Below are positions 41,301 to 55,400 of a stretch of DNA of 64,000 nucleotides, piece after piece. This stretch comes from Periplaneta americana (taxonomy: Eukaryota > Arthropoda > Insecta > Blattodea > Blattidae): contig NC_091119.1 of the NCBI RefSeq assembly GCF_040183065.1, positions 107,907,763-107,971,762 of the forward strand. The letters are read 5' to 3'. The stretch's first letter is position 1; the number at the start of each line of letters is the position of its first letter. The notes beneath the pieces were generated by a model, which did not search any database, was not told where the DNA came from, and saw nothing but the letters and a program-made list of their open reading frames with translations. The translations under genes were made by a program, and so were the position numbers.

Positions 41301-44300
41301 TCAGTCTCTTTCATTCAGAGTGGATTTAAATCACATTTTTGAAAATGCCTGAATCTCAAGGCAATAGTCCACATGGATGTGAACCCCACGTGTACCATTT
41401 CACAGCTTCACATGTTTATTCCTTATTGTTACTGCGGTATCCAGAATGCATTGAAGCAACTCTTCACATGTTTGTACCTTAACCTGATACATAATGTCTT
41501 TCATCCAACTCCAGATGCAGTAATCTAAGGGTGCACGTAGTTATGGCAACAAACATTCCTAGCACTCCATTCTGTGTCGCATTTCGAAAAAATGTTGTAA
41601 CTCCGTAATTATGAATGCGATCTCATTAATTTATTTACATTTTTGTTCCAAATAACCTCAAGAATCACCTCCATAAACTGGAGGGGGGGGGAACTTCGTG
41701 ACTCACACTGTATTTTATGTCTAATACAATACAGTAAAGCACACAAAAAAACTCTCTAACCCCTCTTTCACAAGCATAACAAATGCTACAAGCTTGTAGA
41801 TATCACTCACCTCTTTCACCTTGCCACAGTCTATGACATACATTACGTCATCGATTGTGACACTTGTCTCAGCAATATTGGTCGACAAGATAATTTTGCG
41901 GACACCAGGTGGCGCAGGACGGAACACCCGCTTCTGGTCACCTGTCTGTAAAAATAAGTTTAAATGTAAGCAGAATTTTTAATTGTAACTACTCAGAACA
42001 AAACCCTATCTGTACTCAATTTACAATTGCAGTAACTCTAAATACTGATAGTAATGGGTATTACCTCAGTGATTTACAGTTTTTAGATTGGGATTTCTTT
42101 GGATTCTATTGCTGCACATATGTCTGAACAACATGGCACTTCAAAGAAAGATATAATATTCGAAATGTTGTGTTTTGACTTCTTATTGAACAAAAGGCTT
42201 TAAAGTTTATAAAAAAAAACATATGCTTTCAGACAGAAAGCCAAGATCACTTATCTATAATAGGGATGTTACATATTATTTTTACTTTGTTATTCAGTAT
42301 AAGAAGCATAAGATAGAAAGTTGTGATGATACAAAATATGGAGTTCAAGATTTTCGGAGAAGTACAAGATTTCAGCATCCCTGGTACAGGTAAAGTGATT
42401 TTGGACATGTCATCTATCCATTCATCTATGTATAGCAATGTATCTTAAACTAATGGCCGAATTTTATTCATATACACTATACAGTGTCTCTGAGTCAATG
42501 AGTGATGTGCATGAAATAAATACAAAATAATAGATCTTTATTTGAAGTCAAAAACACAAAACAGCAACAAGCTCGAAATCAAATCTTTACGATCTTTTTT
42601 TATTCCTGCATTAGATGAAGAGATAAATATGACTTGCCCAGTATAATATCCCAAGATTCCCAGGTTTCATAATAATTAATTATACAGGTATGCAAAATTA
42701 TTTCAACTTTTCTTTGCGAATTTTGTCAGAGTCCCAAAAGTTCTTAGGTCTAACCAGGTAGTCACTACCCTTAGTGAAGTGTACCTTTTTGTTATAGGAT
42801 TAACATCTATCATAAAGTAAAACACATTTGTTACAGGTCACAGTGTATACGTAAATCAAACGTCTTACTTTTAGGATTATTGGTCTAGTGGTCAGAGCTT
42901 CTGGCTATAGTTCATAAGGTCCCGGGTTCGATTCCCGGTTAGAGTACAGGAATTTTTCCTTAAAGGGGATTGTTCCTGTGTTCGTCCATGGTCTGGAATT
43001 TAGGTTAAGTTTAGATTTAAGACCTCTCCTGGCACCACATTATCATAATCATCCTATCACATCATCGGGGTAATGTAACTCCGCCTTCCAGGCGCTCCAA
43101 CCTCAGAAGTGGGTTACAGCTAAGCCACGGCCAGGAGAGAAGACCAAAAATGTCGAAAAGACAACCTGGTGGCATTGGATTAAAAAAAAAAAAACTTTTA
43201 GGATTATTTATTTTATAAATCCAAAGGTGGACACTTGACTTTGAGTCATTCAGACAAGCATTTCCCTCCAGGAGTGACGTCTTGTAACTGGAGATTGTTT
43301 TGCTGCTGTAGCATTGCCTTTGGTGTACCATGGGAGGCAGTATACATAGCATCACATGATGATTAATGACAAAATGCCAGTAAGGGAAATGGGAGAGTAC
43401 CCCGCAAAAATCTACCACTAAGCACTGTCTTTGTCCACCACAAATTCCCTGAAACTCGCCAGGATTTGTTCCTGGGTTCCCAGTAAAACTTATCCTTAAC
43501 AGATTGCAAAGGACCAAGGATATTTTCCACCAAATCCAGTTTTCCATTTAGTGGAGGTATATTATAAAAATTAAATCAGGGACATTCACTTACTTCAGAT
43601 GAAATATCTTACTCATTTACTTATTCACACTGTAATTGCAAACATTACTCTGAATATAAAAATAATTACTCACTTTTCTTATTTTTTCCAGTAGTCAAAT
43701 AGGTTTTTCTGCACACAGTTTACATCTTTGGCTGCCTGACTTTCCACAAACACTTGAGCCTGAGAAATCATACTAAGATATCTTTCTAGCATATTTCTGT
43801 ACCACAGGATCTGACATGCAGTCATTTTTTGCCCTGACACTGATAAACAACTCTCACACTATTTCATGAATGTCTTCGTATGCAGTTTTCTTCAGTTCCC
43901 TTTATTTTTCTATTAGTGCAGTTTTTCCTACAGCTTCAAAATGTCCATTTTCTTCTTCAGAATTTTGTACACTTGTGTTTTACCAACATCGAACATCTTT
44001 ATGATCTGTTTAACAGACAATTTACCTCTCTCACTCGCATGAATCATTTTTCCTTCGTGTTACGATCAAGCACAACTCTTGTCTTTGAAGACATAAAGAC
44101 AACTGCCAGACTAAACTAAGAAATATGAAGGGGTAAATTTAACACAGGCAATCATGGATGAATACTGCAGTTACTATTGTGTCATTAAAATATGAATTCC
44201 AAAGGTGACTGGCCATTCACAAGTATGGGAAGTGAGAAATGCGTAACAATCAAGAGGCAATTACAGTACACAATTCTGTAAGCAAGGCAACAAGCAATAA

Positions 44301-47300
44301 AAGAACTATGAAGGAGAAAGGTAATGTATGTAGCTCCACTTTTCAACTCCTCTTAGAATAGCATAATGAGTTAGAACAGTCAGATACCTGCTTGAATTTG
44401 GAGGTGATAATTGGCTGTAAATGTTCCAAGTGAGATGAACTATGCATGAATACAATGGTTTGTCTGTGGTAACAAGGAATTTCCAACACTGAGGCGCAAA
44501 GGTCTGTAGAATGTATAGAATGTCTACATTTTTTTCTAAATAATACACTTTGGAACACTGAAAATTTTCCATATAAATACTTATTTTGATTTTCATTTTC
44601 GCATTAGTTTCCATTTAATCCAGGGAACTGAACATGTTTTCCAGCCCTAGTCACGGAGCTGGAAAATATTTCTGTTTAACACAAATTTCCGTTTAATGAA
44701 GGGTCACTTTAAGGTAGATTTTACTTTCTATAGAATGTCATTTTTATGTGCAATTTAGAAAACTAAAGTTCTTATTTATATTCATATTAGATTATTTCAT
44801 TTAAAAAGGTCTTTGAAGGTACAGTTCAAGAAAAAAAATTACAAACAGTAATATCATTTGTAAGCATGGTGGTCTAAGGCATCATGCTTTAAAGACTCGC
44901 GTTATGGAATGTGCATTAGTTCGAGTCCTCACGGAGCAAGAATTTTTTCATGAAATTTCTGCCAGTGGTGCCCACCCAGCATTGTGATAAATTTGGAGAG
45001 CTACGCTAGGTAATGAAATCCATTTACAGAAATCAGCTATAACAGCTGAGAGGATAATCATGCTAATCACACTATATCTCCATTCTGGTTGGATGATCGT
45101 TCACCTCTACTGAGGCGTGTGGACGTGAGGCCAGCAGCAGCTGGTAGGCTTTGGCCCTTCATGGGCTGTCGCACCACAGATTAAAAAAAAATTCATTTGG
45201 AGCATGACAAAGGAACTAAATTATTATTTTATGACACTGTATCAACATCTCAGGTTATTTAGTGTCTGAATGAAATGAAGGTGATGCCAGTGAAATGAAT
45301 CCGGGGTCCAGCACCGATAGTTACCCAGCATTTGCTCATATTGGGCTGTGGGAAAACCCCAGAAAAAACCTCAATCAGGTAATGTGCCCAACCGGAATTC
45401 GAACCTGGACCACCTGGTTTCAAGGTCAGACGCGCTAACCATTACTTCACAGGTGTGAAAACAACTAAATTATTATAACATGTAAACAATATGAGAAATT
45501 GTGTGTCAACTTTATGACGCTAATATGTTTACAAAGAGAATATGAGAACATATGTTTATTTAGTTAATAAGATAACTTGAAAGAGCAGAACTTAACATTT
45601 GAAGATCTCACTCATATTCAATTGTAATCACAGTCTTTCTTCTCGCTATTATTTCTGTCATAACATATTTACCTTTTCATAAACAGAGAAATTCTCAACA
45701 ATGATTCAGTGTTACATGTGTATGACGTACATGCAAGAGACTAAGGGCCATATTCTTAGACATTCTTAGTGCGGGCTTCCGGTGGATGATCAGCGAACTA
45801 ATGTTTTTTGTATTCATAAACCAGTGTTAGCAATATGATATGATATAAATCCTGTACAAGTAATCACACGATAGCCGGGGCTAGTTTATAACGTTCGTAG
45901 CATGTGCTAGCAAAATGTCTATGCATAGCACCCTAGTAGATTACCACTTAGTAAATTAACACAAGAATTACTTCACAATTAAAACAATATTGTACCTTCC
46001 TTGGTGCCCTCTTGTGAGATTCCAACAATTATCACTTCTGTTTGTATTGTCAAACAACATGGAAATGGTCATTACATGGAATGCTTAAAAGATGCATTTT
46101 CATCGTAACCTCGAAATTCATAATTTTACCTCAGGCATCAAAGTAATTTATTTATAGCCTACATAGCAAGAACAACTACTCTGACGACTACTTTTCATAC
46201 TCCAGTTTGTCTAACCTGCATGTTGGAATGCAGGGTGTAGAGAATGTACTTGCAGACTTCCATTAGCTTCTTATCCTCAGCCATTATTCTCTCTCTCAGA
46301 GTCACAATGTCATCATATCCAGAAAGGAACACAAGAATTGCACCTGGAATAAACAAAATGCTGCCAATGCATGCACTTACCAACACCATATCTGCTAATA
46401 ACAAAATGTCCAGATCTGATTTTCCAGTTTGGTTTCTGACCTAGGATGGATTCAGAAAACTACATTTCAGCCATTCTGAGCAACCTGGGAATTCCAATGA
46501 AAAAGTCTTTTTCAGAAATATTTCTTTATTATTAGTGTAAGACATAGATAAGACTCTAAAATTAAATATTCTAATGTTTTATTTTCAAAAAGAAAACATT
46601 TCACAAGTTTTATGGACATTGAATCTAAGTGATCTTGACTGGATAATAGGTACTGTTCTGTTTCCTTAAAGTTTGCAGCACTTATTCATAGAGAGATCAC
46701 GTGTTAAGTGTATGTTTTTCAAGGAGCTATTGTTTAAGAAATATTTTCAGTCTGGACTATTAATTCCAGACTCCAGGATCAAGGAACTTTTTACTCTGTA
46801 CTCTATTCTTTCTGCCATTTATTTTCAGTACTTTGGGTTAATAACAGTCAATCTTACAGTTCAGCTGAATATTTTGATTTAGAAATGTTATAGTTGTTTT
46901 GAAACTAAAAAAGTGAAGGACATTAACTCATCTGTAACATTCGTGACAAAATGTGTGACATCAGTGACATGGAAGAAACAGCTATAAAATATTTACCGAT
47001 TATGTTTTTGTGAACTAATTGGATGCCATGAGATGTGCATAACTTTCACATGGACACTATGAGAATGAATATATTTTTTGCTTGAGGCAGAGACCTGAAT
47101 TTTACACCTTTTGTTAATAAGGTGTAAAGTGAATTCACAAATCTTGTAACATCAATAATGGAGACTTCTTTATTTACTGCAATAATAAACATTTTATTCA
47201 ACAACTTTTTTTTTTGTAAAATGATACTGATTTTCTAAATTTATTCTAACAATAAAAGTTGACAAAAGTCATTTCATTTTCAACAGTAAAAATGTAACAT

Positions 47301-50300
47301 CTGTGATAACTGGAATGTCTGATTTACAATTTTTTATGTGTCCTTCAGTTAATGGATCAAATCTGAAGGACCTCTTATGTTACAATGGATATAATTATAT
47401 AGGTAATATAAAATATATTCATTTCTCTTTAGTCGTTATCTCATGAGTGTCTCACCAGTAATTACCTTATATAGTAAGCTGTACATAAAACTGCACATTA
47501 TGACTATTTTGTTGTCAAATGCCTGGCATTAGAAAACAACAACAACATTATGACTCTAGCTAACAATACCTCTGTCTTGGGTAGTGTGAATATCAGTCAG
47601 AAGTGCCATCAAGAGATCCATGTCGATGTTCTCATCATTAAAACTGTGATGGTAAATGTCTAACAGCTCCTTCTCCTCTTCCCCTAATTCTGTGTCCTCA
47701 CTGGCAAGTAAAAAATCTGGACAGTTGCTCAGTTCTGTATTCCTACAAGAAGGAAACCACAACAACATTAATCCTTACAAACTCAGTTATAGGCATGCCA
47801 AACAGTTTGCATGTGATTTCCAGGTCATGAGGTTTTTGTAACCCATAATATTTTTATATAAATATTTATACAACGAAGTATATCCTTAAACAAAACAGAA
47901 TTAAGGCGCAAATACATGGTATTGCCAGGTGATGAATTAAATAAAACAAGTGTAGAGATCCTTCGAATAAATGTCTTATTACTGCATGTATTATAGAGGT
48001 TTATATTCAATTACTGGTAAATACATGCCTCCACTTCTAGTGTGAAAATGTACTAATTTACCTAAATAAATGTAATATGAAAGATCAATATGCTGTAATG
48101 ATAAGCTCAATATTTCAGTAATCGAAATTGATGTTTATGGTTTCTGACTGATCAATGAATAACTTAATTTTGGCTCATTTTTCAAATTTAAGGATCAGCT
48201 TACAATGTTGAGGTATCCTTGTCTGGCATATGCATATGAATCTGGTGAACAAAGACTTAAGCATACTGATTCATTATTCAGATTATCATGGCAGATATAC
48301 ACACATATGCTTTTTTCATAAACTAGCCTACAGGACAGCTATTGGTTGACTGCGTCAGATACAAATTCAAGCTCTGGATTAGCTTCTTGTCCCCTAATGA
48401 ATGTACTAGATGAGAGCAAATTTTCTTGTATCATTTGTGTAGCAACTCACATATAGGCCTCGATGAGCTCAATGACCTCATTCTGCTTCATGGTGCGTGC
48501 CCAGTCCAGAGCAGTCCACTCATTGGATGCTCTCACATTTAGGTTGGCACCTAGATTCAGCAGCTGCTCTGCTGTGTTGAGACAGCCCCGGCCTGCAGCC
48601 ACCATGAGAGGGGTTACTGACGTTTGTGAATGCTGGAATACAATAAAAAATAGCATAGACGAAATGTACTGCATTGTATCCAACTTGATCTCAAGAATAT
48701 GAGTGTGTCAAAGGATAATATACAGTTTGTACAAAAATGTTTTTACCAAATATTGTCCATAATTTAAAGCCAATACAGCAGAAGGTGATTGGCAATAAAC
48801 TTCTATGCTGGGCAGAGAAAAGAGTGTTTTCTCTTTGCAATAACTTTTAAAACGGCTCTTTTATCAAATGAATACCAAGAAATAAAGGTGTCGAAGTATG
48901 TTCCTGGCTATTCACCTCCTTCTGCAGTGTTACTTTAAAGATAACACATAAACTGTATAGCCAGATTCTCTCTCCACTTGACGAACATGCCACATACATT
49001 TCGACAATAAAACACATCTGGACCATACGGTACTTCAAAGAAAATCAGAGCATTGTCACATGTGTTGCAAGTTCAAATAAACAATATTTTGCATAAATTC
49101 ACTTAAAAAAAAAGTTTGTCAGTGCTTAATGTGATCATATCGAGCATATGGTACAGATCAGAAAAACAATAAATTATTTATGTCATTCCGGATAACAAGA
49201 AGAATATTTCACAGGATATATCCTTCTCACAATATACAGGATTTTAAATAAAACAAAACGTAGTTTTCGAGAGGGGAGAAAATGCATCACGTCATACACT
49301 AACAGAACTAAAGTCAGATGTATCTCTGATTTGACACTGTGTGATTTGTATCTGTAGGAAAACTTAAAGCATGAAGTGCACAAGTAACAATTTTCACCTT
49401 AGAAGTGAGAAAATACAGGTCTCTCATAAACCTCCTAGCACTCCATGTAAATTTCGAATTTTTCAAGGAGGTGCCAGTTATGTCAGATGCAAGAAGAGAA
49501 CTTTCCTCGCAGTTACTAGAAAATGGATTGAGTTCTGTTGTCAATGTATCAATAAAAATCCAACTTTGCCGACTTTTTTTTTATCGAGAGTTACATTGTC
49601 ATGTATAGTGGAAGAAGCAATAGCTTTTGTCAATACACAGCCTGGTTATACTTTCATGTACCATTCCAATAATGCACTCAAGAAAAGGTCCCTATGTGCC
49701 TTCATTGAAGAACATTGTTATGTTTTATTATTCAGAGATTTTGTAAAAATACTCTCAATATTTTACACTGATTAGTGGTACTGAGTATAAATATCAAGAA
49801 CAGATCCCTGCAACAGGCACACTATGATCAAAGGAATTATATCTATCAAAGGAACTTTACATACACAAAGCATTCAGTCTGCTCAGAGAAATACACAAAA
49901 AACAATTTTCATCCTTCAAATTTTTCCATAAGTCTTTGCTAGATATGTGGCTCAATTTCTGAACACACAGTCAGCAAAGTATGAAAAATGAGAAGGGATT
50001 GCTAAGTTTAACTGATATTTAAACATTTCTACTGAACTAGCTAGACTGAATATTTTTATGAACAAACCACCATGGTCGCTCAGTGCTGGAGTACTCAGTT
50101 TACAGGGGGCCCAGGTTCAAATCCTGCTATACCATGAACTTATGACTTGTGTTGGACAAGCCCGGGTCCAGGAAACAGAGGTTTCCTCCAGGTACTCTGG
50201 TTCCCTTGTGATATCCCAACAATTCTCCACCGTCGTCGTCATCATCAAGACTTGTAAAACATATAATTGTTCAAAGGTCTATTTTTGAAGAAGATTCGAA

Positions 50301-52441
50301 CCTTAACGATGACGAAATGATATCACCTTTCAATAAGATACTGACTGTGTAATTATATTAAAATATTAAAAATTATAGTACATCAAGACCATGTAGAAAA
50401 ATATTACTCTACAAGGTAAGCAGAGTGAAGAATGAACATAACTTCTTACAATCAAATTGAGGGCATCATGCCAGAAGGGCATATCAACAAAACTGTAACT
50501 TTACATTAGAGCCATTTAAATATAGAATAATTTCTTCTATCTTTGTCTACATAACAAGTACATTCTTTGATTCTTCCTCATACCCACTGTAATTCTCAAA
50601 CATTTGTTTTCGAACATAAATAGGTTCTATTCAAATGTGTCAGTAATGCTGCATTCGTTGATATGCCCTTCTGGTATGATGCCCACGAAATGTTCCTTTC
50701 ATCACAGTTGCTACTGAACTGGGGGTAAAGATTATAATTTTTACTATCATTACACCCTCATATTACTTATAAATTAAATAAATCAATGCCATGCGCATAA
50801 TATTCATTAAAATTAGAAGAAAAAACAGAATACCAATAGTAACTGTGTTGATATATGTAGATCAAACACAATACCTGGTAATCTACAGATACATTCTCGG
50901 AAAGGATGAGATGTAGAAGCTGTGTAAAGGCATCTTCTGATCCTGACAGCCAGGCCTCTGAGATACAGCGATCCATCTCCTCCACAAGCCATGCTTCTAG
51001 TTCCATCTTCTCAGGTACTGGCTGCTGGAACACAGTCAATCTTGTACACAAAGAGAATGAACTTATTACAATGAAGTTAATATTACATCTTATTCTTGCC
51101 TAATGGAAGGCTGCTTGGTTTATAACCATCAATCTTCTGACCTCTCCGTACAATGTGGTTAAAGTCAGTGCCTGCAAGTGATTGAGGCTTCTGCATTCTA
51201 ACAAGGTGCTCCTTCTTCATGACCGAATTCATGATGCATTGTTTGAAGTCATTTACCTATATTGTGGAGATGAGCTACAAGGCAGTCATGGCCAGTGTTC
51301 AGACGAAACATGGCTGTAGATTTCTTGCATGGTTACACACACACAGGAAACGAATATGGGTAAATTATGAGCGCAGGAACACTATTTCGCGACACATTGT
51401 AAAATAACTCAGCTCCAGCGAGCTCAATGGTAAAATACTAATTTTTACTCCATATGTGCTGCATTTTTGGTCCCAGGAAAATACTCATCTTTACGAGAAA
51501 ACTCTTAAAAATACTATTACGTTCTGTGGATAAAAAGAAACTGGTGTATAAAATTAGAGTATATTATGTGGACCAAATAAAGTTTAAATAATCAAGTAAT
51601 ATAATATTGCGACAAGATATCAAGTTTTCTGTGTTTAAGAATCTATTTTAATCTTACCTGTCCTCGATTCACTCAGGAGTTACTGTAATAGCATATAGCA
51701 TTGTGTCCATCTAGAGACCACACTTTCAAATAGTGAAATAATAATAATTATAAAAATTGGTTAAGTAGCTTCTGAGATTACTTCATACAAACACACAAAC
51801 ATTATCTGTATGTTAATTTGATAAACACTATCCCATCATACAATAACCGTATAAAATAGTGTTAAATGAATAGATTCCGTTTGTTATTGTGCAAGGCCCC
51901 TTATAGACGAAGTCATTTGTTTTCACTTCACTATAGTATATTATCATTACAGTCTGAGGTGGCACTGATAAAACACAATGTTATTTTAAAACTCGTGTAT
52001 CTCGTTAAATATCAGTCCTATCAAAATTTTGCATAGAATAAATAAAACTTATCGGAAATCGTTTTTGAAGAAACTTTTGTTATGCAATATTGTTTATGAA
52101 AATCAATAAGCGCGATATTTCGATTTATTTAATTCAGGCCCCTTTATAATCCCTTTTTTAAATAAAGTATTTTGAATACCATACAGCCTAAAATCTAAGT
52201 TAGAACAAACTTAATTAATATTCCAATTTTCATATAAATCGGTTCACCCATTATCACGTGAAAAGGTAACAAACATCCAGATGGAGAGAAAAAAAAAACC
52301 GATAATTTTACATGTTGGTACCAATTATTTTTTAAAAAGTAAAAATTACAAGAAAAATGTTGGTTACAGATTTATTATTAGTATAGATTTTATATATATT
52401 AGATAGATAGAGATAGAGATAGAGATAGAGAGGGAGAGGGA

Positions 52442-52472
<31 letters not shown>

Positions 52473-55400
52473 CAGGGGGGAGCGGGGGGGGGGAACAAAG
52501 TCAACTTTTGATATATAACCCTATTTTCTCTTAAATGTCCAATTACAATTAAATCAAGCTGATCTTATTCTTGATTTGAGAGAACATAATTATGTAACTG
52601 AGATAGCATGTTCAATGTCGATCCTATTTTCAAGGAATTTGTAATAAATTAATAACAGGGATATGGAACAAAGATACTAGCAGAGAAACTAAAATATGTT
52701 GAACAAATATGCTTCAAGACTGCTTTGTCCAAATAAATCTTATGTTAGCTACTAGAGCATGAACATCAGATAAATGACTTATGAGAAGTAGAGCATTCTG
52801 AAGTGATTTTGACTTCTCTTCATTCAGAAAAAGAAATAATAAAGGCACCACATTTCTTAATAACAACATAAATTACGGAAAAATTGGCGAAGTCCTGGGT
52901 ACCTCATTTTGCTGACCCAAAATAGGTGCAGGAATAGCTCTGCGTTCAATCCTGAGGGCGCGCTCCTCCTGTGCTGACTCTGTTACAGACTTGGTCCACT
53001 TCTCCAGTTTCAGTCGTTGCTCCTTTTTACATTCTTTCTCTCCCTTCAGTTTCTGCATTATCTTGCTCATATACTTGGTTCTGAAAACAAAATTAAAATC
53101 AGGTATTTTGGGGAGAGTAAATATCTGTTTACATACTGGGACAGCTGGGTCGAGAATCGAAAGCAAGTCCGGCAGAAGGAAGGCGCGCTGTGGCACAGAG
53201 AGGGGAAAAGCTGCGTAGATGCTGACAGCTTTGTGCCGGGAGAAAGGAAGACCAGCACTGTGGTGCGGCGCGTGGCGAAGGGAGAAGGGGGAAGAAAGCA
53301 ACTGCGACTAAGAGGAGAAATCCGGAGAAGTCTCGAGAAGCGCCATCCTCTCGGCATCTGTGGAAATTTCCAGGGTCGAAGTTTCGCGAAGTGTGGTTCA
53401 ACTAATAAATAGAAGACCCGAGTGAGCTGCACAGCCAGTTTAGTTTCGACAGCAAGCCAGTTCAGTTTAGAACAGCGAATCAGTCTTGTGAAGCAGCAGT
53501 GAATGTCAAGGAAGCCAGCCTTCGAGACCTGGGTTCGACTTGAGGAGGACTGCAACTGTAACAGCGACCAGGCGAGTGCGGCGTGTCCGAAAATCTTGAG
53601 TTCGAGTGCAGCGGACTGTCTCTGGAAGTCTTGGGTTCGATATACTGTGAACTTGAGAGAATGAACTAGAAGAACTAGCTAAGGCAATGAACTGTGAACT
53701 GAGAACTGACAGTTTTGTTTTGTAAATAGTGCTTTGTGAACATTAGTTGAGATTAGCAGTACATTGTTGTTCTCAATAATCCAAGTGAATTGTCATTGTC
53801 GTCTGTGGGGTGCAATAACGAATACTGTGTTCCTGTGTGGAGTGAAATACCCATTGTTGACGTGAGTGTTTAAATTCAGTTATAGAAAGTCATTATTGTT
53901 GTGAATAAAAGCAACATTGTTGTGTGAAATAAAAGTCACAATACATAGACAAAAATATAGGTAGTAATATGCCTTATTATCGAGACATATTAACACAGAT
54001 AAATAAAAGAACCTTGTTGTGAATGATATGCCAACAGATAATTGTACCTGCTAAAAGTTACCATAGGAAACACTAAATTCAATTTTCCAGAGCTTCAATT
54101 CAACCAAGCAGAGAAGAAAGGAAAGAGATGTAGATGTAGGGATCAGAACAAATTTCGGAATTCTGAACATATTATTGCTCTATAATACGAGGTGTGTCCA
54201 GAAACTAAGAAATGATTGTGCATAAAGGCCATGCAAGGAATAGTAGCACTTCCTTATTAAATTCAGTCATTGCTTAGCATCAAGTGGAGCATATATGTGA
54301 GTAATACTATTCTACGAAAGTTGCTCGGTTTGCTATGTTCATAATGAACGTGAATATAGTGCAGTTGGTGACAAGATTTTTACAGTAAATGCAAAATATG
54401 AACGTGGCAGAAATTTATAGGCAGATTGTTGACTTTATAGTGTCAGTGTAATGAATGAAGAAATGTGAGAAAAATGTGTCAGAGGTATAAGAAAGGGAGA
54501 ACCATTGTGCATGATGAGGAACAAAGAGGATGCCCCTCACTGACGAAGTACGAAATGATACTTCAATGCAGTTATTTACAGCCAGTTGTTGCTGTTTAGT
54601 CAACTGTCCGAAGACTGGTCTGAACCTCAGAAGTAATACCATCAAGGCACCACTTATGAGGCAACTAGGCCAGGAAATAATGGGGTAGGGTGGCCAGTTC
54701 TTTTTCCACTCCATTACATATATAGCCGACTAGCTACATATTACACTAATCAGACTTCAGATGTATACAAACAATTGTTCTTCCTTTGACACATATCGTC
54801 AAATGAGATGGTACTGCCTAATAATAGATCCAATCAATATTCGTACATGTGTATAATTAAATAGTCTCAGAGTTTATTGCACAAAATACAATCAAATTCA
54901 GTTGGAATAGAACATGTTAATGCAAATTCTAGATCAATGCAGAGTTTGAATTACAGGAGTTCTTTCATTAGCCATGTTACCTAATAGGCAGTGACGTGAA
55001 GTATTCCTGTAATAACATTAAGTTACAACCTTAATAGGATAACAGACAGTGATGAATACAAGATGTGAATTTTAAAATAGATGAGACATGCTGGTGAATT
55101 TTTAATGAGGTTCTTCCATAAAGGGAATTCTTTTAATGCCACAAACCTAAGAGAGAGAATCCTGATTTTAATATATTTAATACGGAAATCAAGGTGAGAA
55201 TATCACCCTATTTTAAGTCACTGTCCTCAATCAGGTATGATCTAGAAGAGAATTCCGGGTATAAGGGCAAGCAAATATGGTAACCACTCCACCAGTAAAT
55301 GGTGATTAGCCTCAGAGGTTCTTGTACTAGTGATGGGCATGGGTAAGGTCGTGAAAGTTAATTTTGCAGCATTTTGAACATTCATACTCACCGTTTCAGT

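Noticed and set aside
49371..49775. 134-codon + strand ORF
   Set aside because: No recognisable domain, overlapping ORFs in other frames, no splice or promoter context; treated as chance.
52991..53555. Several 75-162 codon ORFs on both strands around 53 kb
   Set aside because: They overlap the true exon w3 and the G+C-rich solo LTR; open frames follow from base composition and none matches a family.
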